From Linnemannia hyalina (lineage: Eukaryota > Mortierellomycota > Mortierellomycetes > Mortierellales > Mortierellaceae): a DNA stretch of 64,000 nt. The notes beneath the pieces were generated by a model. The model saw only the letters and a list, made by a program, of their open reading frames with translations. It was not told the DNA's origin and did no database searches. Positions 25,092-35,440 of the stretch are shown in pieces. Position 1 is the first letter of the stretch; every line of letters starts with the position of its first letter. The DNA is taken from contig JAHRHY010000016.1 in the NCBI GenBank assembly GCA_019671135.1, positions 1,112,501 to 1,176,500 on the forward strand. The letters run 5' to 3'. The translations under genes and the position numbers were made by a program.

Positions 25092-27517
25092 ATGACCTCC
25101 TCAAGGTCCTCAGAATCAACGCAGCTCGAAATAGGACAAGGCGGTCCCAAAGCAGAAGTTGTCACCACCACACCATCGATCCACAGCAACCTCTCTAGAA
25201 AGATTGAGGCACAAGGAGCAAGTTCTTCACACCAAAAGGAGGAGGTGAGCTCGATCGATATTGAACGACAGGAACCCGTGAAGGAGCCTGGTATTAGCAA
25301 GAAGGCCGCCATCCTCCTATTTGTCGGGTACGTTACCACCCCTCTCTTCCTTCTCCCTCCCTCTTTCCTTCATTCCGATTCTTTTTTGCTGGCGGTTGAT
25401 TTTGAGGCTTCATCAACCTCTTCATTCAACTCACTCCCCCTCGTTTCCCTTTCCATCACCCCCTTTCCTTCTCTCCTTTTCTTCCTTTAACCCTTTTCTT
25501 ACACACTCGTGTATGACAATACCAGGGATGGAGTTTGTTTTACAGTACACCCGTCAACAAACATGAGGGGCAAAATCAGAGTAGGGGCTGAATCTCACCC
25601 CTTTCCCTGCTCATTGTACAATCAACCACCTTATTTTTCTCCCTACCTTCTCTTATTACCATTTACTGTAACCTCAGCCCCATCCCAAAATTCAAACACC
25701 CTTGTAGATTTAGTGTCTAACCTTTTCTCATTCTCACTTTTTTTTTATGCGTGTGGTGGAATAGATTGGCGATGGCTACGTTCTTGGCCAGTTTGGATGG
25801 AACGATTATTGCAACTGCCTTGCCCAGGATTGCATCGGATTTCAGCGCCAACAAGGAGATGTCCTGGGTTGCCACCGCCTACTTGCTCACCTTCAGTACG
25901 TTGCCTCAAGTTGAATGCATGCTCTTATTTTTCAGCGTCGCGTTGTCGTGTAGAATTCCGATTATCTCGCCGTCACTGATCGAACGCGATACTAATGTTT
26001 TGATTATATTCTTTTTCCTTTTGATTGATCATCGCGAATAGACGCGTTCCAGCCCCTCTATGGTAAGGATCTCTTCCACACATACGCACACACAGCTATT
26101 CTTTGACATTGATACAAACACATTTTGGTCCGCTTACAAGCTCAATACCTTACCTCATTTCTATGTTGACTTCCCATGACATCAAATAGGCAAGTTTAGT
26201 GATATCTTTGGTCGAAAGGCAATGATCCTCTTCGCCTGTGTGACATTCATGGTCGGATCTGCAGGAGCAGGAGGCGCCACAACCATGACCATGCTCATCG
26301 TCTTCCGTGCAATCCAAGGCCTTGGCGGATCGGGGCTCCTCTCAATCGTCCTCATCATCATCTCAGATATCTTTGCCATAGAGGAACGTGCAAAGTACCA
26401 ATCGGTCATCTGGAGTGTCTTTGGAGTCTCGTCCGTTATTGGTCCATTGCTAGGAGGTGTTTTTGTTGAGCAGGCAACTTGGCGGTGGTGCTTCTTGATC
26501 AACTTGCCCCTGGGTGTGGTTACCCTTGCGAGTGTGGTTGTCTTCTTGCGGCTGCCGTTTGAGAGACCTGAGCTCAAGGAACAGTTAGCTCGGATCGATT
26601 ATGCAGGAACCTTCTTTATTATTATTGCCGTCATTTGTCTGCTCTTACCCATCACGTGGGGCGGTACGACCTATGCTTGGGACTCTGCTCAAGTCATCGC
26701 CCTCTTTTGTGTCGCCTTTGTCCTGATCGCGGTCCTGATGTATGTCGAGTACAAGGCTGTCGAGCCCATCATCCCCCCACGTCTATTCAAGAATGCAACC
26801 GTCACCATCATCTTTGCAGTCAACTTCTTGACGGGCATGGCCTTCCTTGGAGTTATCTTTTACTCGCCCATTTACTTCCAGGTCGTTAAGGGCGTTACTG
26901 CGACCGCGTCCGGTCTCCATCTCTTGCCTATGGTCCTCGGTCTTGTCTTTTCCTCCATCGTCTCGGGAGCCTTGTTGATCAAGGTCGGTGATTACCGCTA
27001 TTTCGTCTGGCTGGGCACGGTCCTCATGTCCGTCGGTTGCGGTCTCTGCATCCTCTTCGACGCCGAGTCTGGAATGGGTCCTCAGATCGGTTTCCTCCTA
27101 ATTGTCGGAATGGGTATCGGACTCATCCTCCAGACGTGCATGTTGGCAGCCCAGGCAGCCGTCGAGAAGGAGGACATGGCGGCTGTGACGGCCCTGTGCG
27201 GGTTCATGAACTCTATCGGCGGTGGTATCGGTATTGCGATGTGCACGGCCCTGTTCAACAACCACATCAAGGCCTTGTTTGAGAAGCTCCCGGTGGAGGT
27301 GTTGTATGTGATCGGGGAGTACCATATCGAGGAGAAGATCACGAATGTGCAGTTGTTACCCGAGGCGGTCAAGGTTTTGGTGATTGGGGCTTATGTGGAC
27401 ACGTTCCAGTATATTTTCAAGTGTATTACTCCTGTTGCTTGTGCGGCGTTTTTGATGAGTTTGTTTATTCGCAAGTTGCGGATGCTTGACCCCTCCGAGG
27501 TTATCATGGCCGCCTAG
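25092..27517 (+). CDS. MFS drug:H+ antiporter, DHA2 (14-TMS) type
   Basis: Exons 25092-25327, 25765-25895, 26042-26062 (21 nt) and 26190-27517 give 571 aa. About 70 polar N-terminal residues precede TM1. TM1 carries LDGTIIATALPRIASDF, a DHA2 hallmark. The 21-nt exon encodes NAFQPLY and is followed by motif A GKFSDIFGRKAMIL. The antiporter motif region is VIGPLLGGVFVEQATWRWCF. Hydrophobic segments continue to about residue 560, consistent with 14 helices. DHA2 members export drugs, siderophore-like compounds or amino acids; the substrate cannot be told from sequence. No biosynthetic cluster lies beside it. The first intron (437 nt) is long and T/C-rich. Confidence 0.92.
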
Positions 27518-28049
27518 ATCATTTTCTCTTTCACTTACACCTTCTTACACATTCACATACACAAGTATCTAATGAATTAAAAAAAAAACGCCACCAAATT
27601 TTAAAAAAAGTCGCAGTGGTGACTGCTTGTCTCGCAAGTTTTTTCTTTCGTTCATTTCTCTCTCGTCCATGCGGTCACCCTCTATCGTTTGTTCTTTCTC
27701 AAAGAAGAAGAGGGGGGGGGTCTCTCCGTCATTCTCATTCTCTCTTTCTCTCCATTCCCCAAACCCTCATTCACAACCCCACAAACACCTCTCTTCTCAC
27801 TCTTTGCCCGAACTGACAGTCCCCTCCTCTCTCTTCTTTATCTTTCTACCCCATTTTCTCGACCCTCCTTCGTTTCTTTCTCCAACAAACTTTTTTTCCT
27901 TGCAACTTCACCCACGCTTTCTCGTTTCAACTTCCAGCCTGCCCAGCTACTCCCTCTTACCCTTACCTCCACCACCTCGATCATAACAAAAACACAAACA
28001 CTCGAACAACATCATCAAGCAACAACAACCACTTTAGCAGGAAGAAAAG
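27518..28049. other. Spacer and PKA 5' leader
   Basis: 532 bp between the transporter stop and the PKA start. 27640-27960 is strongly pyrimidine-rich, and a G9 run lies near 27713. The last 70 bp (caacatcatcaagcaacaacaaccac) are C/A-rich like a fungal 5' UTR. No ORF of interest. Confidence 0.6.
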
Positions 28050-31000
28050 ATGTCGCTGCTCAACAAGTTCCTTGACAAGACTCTCCGCAAAAAGTCATCG
28101 CCAGGTCACGGCATGGATGTGGATCACGTCGGAGGTAAAGAAAAAGAGCCTCCTCACACCACCACCACCACCACCACCACCATCAACAACATCCGTTCTT
28201 CTTTTTCTTTTTCTTTTTTGCCTTCATAACACTGGGCGGTCTGGTGTCTTCATTTTTGCGAAACGGAAAGCGGGAAGGAAGAAACGGGAGTTGTGAAACA
28301 TACGGCGATTCGCATCTGATCGATACGTTATTTTAGTCGTTGGTCGTCTGCATGCTCAGCGTGAGCTCGCAATGCTGGAATTTCTCGGAGAGAAGATGGG
28401 TGCGACGTCTTATGCCATGGTTGCTGTTGGTTGGTTGGCTTTTCGACAAGCGTGTCTATTTTCTCCTTTTGAGCCATAAATAACGAACATCTCTCTAGAA
28501 AGGGGTGAAGGATGAAAAAAAAAGAGGAGACAGACAAAGAGAGTATGTGATGAGAGAGAAGGAGAGTAGGAGAGAGAGAGAAAGACCACACTCAACACTC
28601 CATCGCATGGCATGGTTTGAGCTTACATGCATACATTCATGCATACCCCCCATTTTTATCTCCCTGCTGCCTACCCATCACCCACGCACCCCCTCGTCCC
28701 CTTCATCCCCTTCATACTCTCGCTTGAGACTCCTTTCATCTCTTTTCTCTTCCCTTTATGTCCCTATTCTCAACCTCCTTCCTCCCCTCTCTCTCTCCTC
28801 ATGCACACATGGTCCATCTCGGGGGCAAGGGCGGAATCGGGCATATTTCTTCAACTACTTCGTAACCTCCTCCCTCCCCATTCCCTTTCTTCTCTGCCTT
28901 CTTTTGCCAAAGTCTAAAAAAGTTTCCCTCTCATATGCAGCTGTTGTCTGTTGGGCGTTGCTCGTTGTTGCCTGTTTGTCTGTTCCCTTGATTTCCTTCC
29001 CTTCCTCAATACCGTCGTTGTCAATTACAGCAGTAAGGAAAAGGGGACCCAGCCAATCAGACCAAGTGGATCCACCTTGCAGAAACCATACCCGCGAACG
29101 ACCATTCCTTTTCTTCTCTATCCCTCTTTTTCAATGACCGATGGTTAATTAAACTTGATAGACGGATAGGAAAAGGAAGCATGTACGATTTTATGATGCA
29201 TGGTCAAATCTCCACCACCCATGAAGAGGAAGGACGCGCCAAGAGAGAGAGAAAAATGTATGACATATCATGTTGGGCTGTACCCACTCGTCATGGTAGT
29301 AGTTCCTACTTCAAACAGGCGCCTAGGCCTGCTGAGGTACTTTTTTATTTACCGGAAACGGCCGTTTTGGATGACAGTTGTTGTTGTTGTTGTTGGGGAA
29401 TAGCAAAAAGGAGGTGCCCAACGGCTCATTTTATTTTTGGTTTGGATTGATGACAACGCCAGGCAGACAAAACAACACAACAATTTCTTTTCCCGCCATT
29501 TTTTTTGTTGGCGAAGTTTGATGACAGTAGGAAGGATGGAAAAGCACGCACATGAGAAAAAGAAGTATGTTTGCTCATCCCCTTCTTTCTTTTATGACGA
29601 ATAGCGAGCGTGGATGCGAATGACTTTGGGATGGACCAGCAGCACCAGCCACAGTATGAGGTGCGGACGACTGGTGGTGGCAGCACCAACAACAATAACA
29701 ATAGTATTGGAGGGGCAGGACAAGGGTCTGCTGCAGCCACGCCAATGAATGCGGGTGTGAACTACACGACGGGCGGATATTATGCGGCCAACCAAGTCCA
29801 GCCCAGTCAACAGCAGAGCCAAGGTATGTTCGTGTTTGAAGGCGGTTAGTTAGCAAGAAAAGAAGAGGAAAGAGTGGAACATATTTTTATTTTTTCTTCC
29901 TCTTGTGAGTGGGCCGTTATTTATTTACTCACTCAATTCTGATCAACGAGCACAGAGTGGTGATCATCATCAGTCGATTCATTCTTCTCGCGTTATTGTT
30001 ATTATTATTATTATTTTTATTTTTGCTTACTTCACTCTCCTTCGCTACACTGCACTCACTTTTTGTGCTCTATCAATTCGCTCCTTCTCGGCCTTTACTT
30101 TTCCTTCTCTCTCTCTCTCTCTTGTTCTCTTTTGCATCTCCTTCTCTCTCTCTTCCTCCTCCTGGTTGGCGCTCAATTCGCAATTGACTTCCTTCCTTCC
30201 CTCTCTTCTTCTCTTCTTCTTGTTTACTGCACTTCTACTCTCTCTCTCTCCCTCTCTCCCTCTCTCCCTCTCTCTCCCTCTCTCTCCTTCACCGTCGCAT
30301 ATTGTTTTTCCTTCCTTCTTTATTATCATTTCCTTCGGTTCTCCACTTTTATCCTTCCCTGTCTGTTTATCCTCCTCCCTCACCCGTTGTTTCTCTCTCT
30401 CTCTCTCTTCTTCCCTCCCCTCGTTTCATATTTCAACTGGATCGGTACTACCACTCGGCGTTCCTTTGTTGAAATCCCAAGGTATGTCAGATGCGCTCGA
30501 ACATCAATACCTTTTTCTTTACTTCACGAGATCAACACACCGGCAACACTCCCTTTGCCCTCTTTTATCGCCCGCGTGAATCAATTGAGTGAAGACGAGG
30601 CAGAGTGTTGGGGCATTCGATAGGGGGGAATACTATGATAGCGAATTTGTCTTGGTGGATCAAAGGGGTGTTCGTTTTCTTTTATTTTCTCTTGACGGTT
30701 CCACAGTCCCCTTCCTCTTGGTCACATTGCCCACTCGCGCAGTACCTCTACTGAGGACAACAACCGGCCAGGCGCGAGCATATTGGCAGTCTTGTCTCTT
30801 TTTTGAATGTGTGTTTTTTTTTGTTTTTTTGTTTTGCTGATCTGATTTCGGGAAAGAATGGGGCGTGTTTTTTTTTTCTTGATGTCGAGCTAATTGAATC
30901 AGTACAGAGCATAGTCGATAGGAAGGAAGGAAGGAAGAGAAAGAAGGGTATGTGTTTCCTGAAAGGAAGGGAAGAGAGGGAGAGAGGGAATAGACGAACG

Positions 31001-31838
31001 ACAACGAGTGAACAATGGTTAAACCATGGACGACAGTAGTAAGAATAGGGAGAGTAAAAGGAAGAGAAGGAGTGAAGTGAGTAAGAAAGAAGGAACAGAG
31101 AGAGAGCAACGATTGGGATTTTATTCTCTTCCACTCTCTCTCTCCCCCACCCTTCCCTCCGCTATCTTCCAATGGGTCAGTCATGTTGTCCACCATGGTT
31201 CCACAACCGAGCGTCAAAAAGGGAGAGTGACATGCATTCATAAATGGTGAATGAATCATTGGGTAGAGAGGGTGAGAGCACAAGTGTCGCAAGAGGGACA
31301 AAGGCTGGCACAGACTCACTTTTACACACTCACCCCTCTTGTTTTTGCACGCACACCCCTCCCCCTTTCCTTCCGTCTTTCATTCGCTTGGTGACCAAGT
31401 ATCAGTTCGTCCTTTGCTCCATTTTTACCCCCTCCCTTTCTTTTTCCTCTTCTTCTCTTCCTTCTTTCTTGTTTCTTCTCTTCTCCCTCTCTCGCTTTTC
31501 TCTCGTTTCCCGCCTTTCCTTACCTCTCCCTCTCACATCCGTTCACATTTATACCCTCCCCTCCGTCCTTCCCTCCGTCCGCTCTTCTCGGATCTAACAT
31601 TCTGCTGCCTGTCCTCTACTTCCCGCCCAACTGAAATATAGTCCAACCTGCACAAGCCCAGCTCACCGACTACAACGCCTACTACAACGGCCACGGCTAT
31701 AGTCACGACGATAGCCTCAAGACCCCTTCATCTGCCTCTGCTGTCACCCAACCTCCGTCGTCTGTCCCCGCGATAACAGCTCAGCCGACTGCCACTTCCC
31801 CAAACCTCCAACAGGATCAGTCTCACCTTCAGCAGCAG

Positions 31839-31870
<32 letters not shown>

Positions 31871-34379
31871 ACAACAGCAGCAGCAGCAAGTAGGACAGTC
31901 AGAGGATAGTATGCAATCAGTCGAGATGGTCTCTGCCGATACCAACATGTCTGACCGTCAACAGCTGGACCAGCGCCAGCAGCTAATAGATCAAAAGCAA
32001 CAGCAACAGCAGCAACCACAGTATCAGGGTCAGGATCAGCAGGCACAGGCACAGGCACAACAGGCACAGCGACTTGCACAATTGGCCCAGCAGCAACAAC
32101 AGCCGCAACAAGTCCAGCAGCAGGCAGTAGCTGGAGCAGGATCCGTACCACAACAACAACAACAACAACAACAACGACCACCGCAACAGCAGCAACAGCA
32201 AGTTCAACAGCCACAACAGCAACAGGCGGCGGCGGCGGCGGCTCGGCGCAAGTTCAACCTGGATGATTTCCGGATCCATCGGACACTGGGCACGGGATCG
32301 TTCGGTCGAGTGCATCTGGTCCAGTCTCGGTTCAACTCTCGATTCTATGCAATGAAAGTGCTGAAGAAGACCGAGGTCGTCCGTTTGAAGCAGGTTGAGC
32401 ACACCAACAACGAAAAGATGATTCTCGAGCGGGTCGAGCATCCATTCTTGATCAACCTCTGGGGCACCTTCCAGGACGTCCGTAACCTGTACATGGTCAT
32501 GGATTATGTTGTCGGAGGCGAGTTGTTCTCTGTTCTCCGGAAGAGTCAGGTATGATACTCTGCTTTTTGCTTTTTTTGCTTTTTTTGCTTTTTTTGCTTT
32601 TTTTTGCTGTTTTGTGTGCAGCAGGTTTTCAGTTTCTGCATGGGTAGGAGTGAGGAGGAAGAATAAGACGAGTGGAGGGTCCGATTATCGTATGAAGGTG
32701 TTTGATGGGACGGGTGCATGATGAGGTATGTGCGTGCATGGTGTTTTTTTTCCTTGTCTGCGGATATGGATAACAAGAGTCGGGTGTTGCGTATGTGTTT
32801 GTGTTCTTTGGAGTGTGTTGGCCTGGGGAATGAAGCATGATGCGTCGATGGGCAGAGTCGTTGCATTGTTGGTGCTTGTTGTTTGGACAGGGTAACGGTA
32901 AGAAAACGAGTGGCAGAAGAACAAAAAAGAAGCAAAGAGAAACAAAGAATGAGCGAACAAGGACGGAGGAGAGGGGGTTGGTGCTTCTGGAGATGGGCTG
33001 GTGCATATGATTGAGGGTGGAGTGAGAGAGCAGAGCAAAGCAGAGAGTAAGAACAGACAAGCAGAGAGAGAGGGTGACCCTGCACAATCGAGTCAACAAG
33101 GTTTTTTTGTTTTTTGCATGAATACTTTATCTTTGGGTATGTACTCGTTCAATTTTGGTCTTTTGTTGTTCGAGAGGGAGATTCAGGTGTGGAGGATTGT
33201 TACTTGTTCACAGACGAAAGAAAAAAAAGATCTGGGCAAAGAGGGAAATGAGACAATACAGGCAGACGAAAGTTTGTACCACACACAGCCAGCAGCAACC
33301 TTCCAAAGGAAGAAATGCGAAGAAAACAAGTACGATGCATCATATCATCCTTCATCCCCCCACAATTCACCCCTTGTGCAAAAAGACGCGGCAAAAACAA
33401 AGGAAAAAGAGAGGGAGGGGAGAGACCATTGGATGGGCGCATGGATACATGGAGTGGAGTAGGAGAAAAACAGAGGGATGAACCGGAAGAAAATGGAGGA
33501 CAGGAAGGAGGCCAACAAGGTGACGAGAGGCTAACTCGAAAAGCAGATGTGTCCGTAGGAACAGAAACCGTGGGCCGTGTCCCTTTTCGTTATTTTTACT
33601 TTCCTCTTCGTTTTTTGTTGACTGATACACTAACCTCACCTTCAACGTTCTCCCTCCTTTATCCACTTCTCTCCTCCCTCCTTCCTTTTTGACACCCTCA
33701 ATTCTCTCTTATACAGCGGTTCCCGGAACACGTAGCTCGATTCTACACCTGCGAGGTCTTGTTGGCGCTGGAATACCTGCACTCGCACGCAGTCATCTAC
33801 CGCGACCTCAAGCCCGAGAACCTGTTGCTGGACTCGATGGGACACATCAAGATCACCGATTTTGGATTCGCCAAGCACGTCCCCCAGAACATGACCTGGA
33901 CCCTCTGCGGTACGCCCGACTACCTCGCTCCAGAGATCATTCAGTCTAAGGGATACGGCAAAGCCGTCGATTGGTGGTCGATGGGCGTGCTCATGTTCGA
34001 AATGTGTGCTGGATTTCCACCATTCTTTGACGAGGACCACATCAAGTTGTACGGAAAGATCATGGCGGGTAAAGTTCGGTACCCTTCACATTTCCAGCCG
34101 GCCTTGAAGGATATCTTAAAGAGGCTGTTGACATCGGATTTGACGAAGCGGTACGGAAACTTGAGGGGTGGGGCCACGGATATCAAGAACCATGCCTGGT
34201 TTGAGGGCGTGAACTGGGATCAGGTGTACTCTAGACAGATCGAAGCCCCCTATAGACCTACGATCATGGGAGAGGGCGACGCGAGTAACTTTGATGACTA
34301 CCCTGAGGACGCGGAGCAGTATGGTGTCTATCCTCAGGGCGAGGTCGATGAACTTGGCTCGTACTTCCCTGGCTTCTAA
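28050..34379 (+). CDS. PKAC: cAMP-dependent protein kinase catalytic subunit with Q-rich N-terminus
   Basis: Exons 28050-28134, 29605-29823, 31642-32549 and 33717-34379 give 624 aa with all phases matching. The N-terminal ~300 residues are disordered: an Asn run, then many Gln runs encoded by CAG/CAA. The kinase domain starts near 307 ([20 protein letters not shown]). Further marks are the AMK lysine (~339), [10 protein letters not shown] (~432), DFGFAK (~452), the activation loop [14 protein letters not shown] with the PDK1-type Thr, and an AGC tail ending YFPGF (hydrophobic ending, as FxxF in PKA). Introns are 1470, 1818 and 1167 nt, far longer than elsewhere in the window, and may hide alternative promoters or small exons. 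Fungal PKAs often carry such tails, but this one is Gln-rich to an unusual degree. Confidence 0.9.
31820..32235 (+). repeat. CAG/CAA trinucleotide tracts inside PKA
   Basis: Three blocks of near-pure cag/caa codons: about 31831-31889, 31977-32022 and 32090-32235. They encode polyGln with short Gln/Ala linkers. Interruption of CAG by CAA would limit slippage. Length is likely polymorphic between strains (inference). Confidence 0.85.
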
Positions 34380-34857
34380 GCGCTCATCGCGTTTCGTTGC
34401 TTCTCTAGTTCGTTTTTTTTTCTTTTGGTCTTTCCCTTTTTTCTCTCTTTCATTGTCTCCCGTCGCGTCGTCTTCGTCCTTCTTTGTATTTATCACGCCT
34501 TCTTTTTCATTGTATTCGAATAAAACCCCTTTCCGTCTCTCCCTCTTTTTCATTCTATTAAAGTTATCGAATGAGTGTATGTATATACATGTGCTGTGGA
34601 AAAAAAAGGATAACGAGAGACCTTGTCTACGAGCCAACCAAGAAAGACGCGACACTGGAGGAGGGTCACTTTACTGACAGCTATCTAGTTGATACAGAGT
34701 GAGAAGAACAAAGATGCAAAAGATGCAAAAGATACAAAAGATAAGTTTACAGCAAACAGCTAATGTTGAATAAACAGAGTTGAGATGAACAAAAGTAAGA
34801 CGTAGTGAAAGCGCGAGCTTAACGACATCCTCCTTGATCAAGATCAAAAGAAACAAC

Positions 34858-34894
34858 AAGGACGACGTCCGTGGCTCGGCCACGGGCCGTCCTT
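34858..34894. other. Strong GC-rich imperfect palindrome (hairpin)
   Basis: Outer arms aaggacg / cgtcctt (7 bp) and inner arms ccgtgg / ccacgg (6 bp) enclose a ctcgg loop, with a small internal bulge (acgt / gc). It stands out in AT-rich surroundings, between the PKA 3' end and the tRNA. Function unknown: structured RNA end, terminator or recombination relic are all possible. Confidence 0.7.
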
Positions 34895-35010
34895 CGTAAG
34901 AGTGGCAAATTTAAAATTGGATAGAGTGGCGCACAAAAAGAAAAAAAAACAAAAAGAAAAAAAACCAAAAAGAAGGCATATGCCCTGGCAGCCAGCTAGT
35001 CAAAAGAAGC

Positions 35011-35045
35011 AAAAAAAAAAAAAGCGATTGCTCGGAAGAACAAAA
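35011..35045 (-). terminator. Pol III termination signals for tRNA-iMet
   Basis: Reading the minus strand downstream of the tRNA, TTTT occurs 6 nt after its 3' end (35045-35042). A second, stronger run of 13 T occurs at 35023-35011 as a fail-safe. Confidence 0.7.
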
Positions 35046-35050
35046 GTTTG

Positions 35051-35122
35051 TAGCAAAGGGTGGTTTCGATCCACCGACCTCTGGGTTATGAGCCCAGCGC
35101 TCTTCCTCTGGGCGACTTTGCT
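35051..35122 (-). tRNA. Initiator tRNA-Met (CAU)
   Basis: 72 nt, intronless. Acceptor stem AGCAAAG / CTTTGCT has the A1:U72 pair typical of eukaryotic initiators. The anticodon loop CTCATAA (CAU) sits on stem CTGGG / CCCAG with the three G:C pairs of initiators. T-arm GGTGG-ATCGAAA-CCACC has A54 instead of T54, again initiator-specific. Variable loop is AGGTC. The D stem has one C:A mismatch (GCCC against GAGC). CCA is not encoded, as expected. On the minus strand the gene is followed by TTTT (35045-35042), a pol III stop signal, and then 13 T at 35023-35011. Confidence 0.93.
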
Positions 35123-35440
35123 GTTGCCTGTTGATATCTACAATTTTTATTTGTTGTACTAGTAGTAGACGCACAAATAATACGTCACCGTATTCTATTA
35201 TTAAGAAAAGGAATGTATGAGCTGTGGGCTACGGTGCTTTGGCCAAGGACTGTGGATGTTGAATACATAATTGCTCGATAACATCGTTCTTCTTTTCTTT
35301 CAACACAACGACATCGGCCCTCGCCTCCCTCCTCACAGCAATCACTCTTTAACCCACTACCTCTTCGACCTATTCACTTTACTGCCGTTACGACCAGCCA
35401 CCTCTTATTTACTTCCTTCAGGCAAACCCACTCTCACATC

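Larger units (their letters stand above)
34380..35440. other. PKA 3' region, tRNA locus and NAB2 promoter
   Basis: Contains, in order, the PKA 3' UTR (T-rich, an aataaa-like motif near 34520), a 10-bp repeat of gcaaaagat around 34710-34742, a GC-rich hairpin at 34858-34894, an A-rich stretch at 34935-35024 and the tRNA gene at 35051-35122. The NAB2 promoter follows; its leader is at about 35330-35440. No protein gene. Confidence 0.65.

Noticed and set aside
26222..27517. Treating the MFS protein as starting at the Met at 26222
   Set aside because: It would lack TM1 and motif A; three upstream exons, including a 21-nt one, join in frame and supply them.
31911..32555. Separate polyGln protein starting at 31911
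   Set aside because: The frame is open upstream to a splice acceptor at 31641 and joins the PKA exons in phase; it is the third PKA exon.
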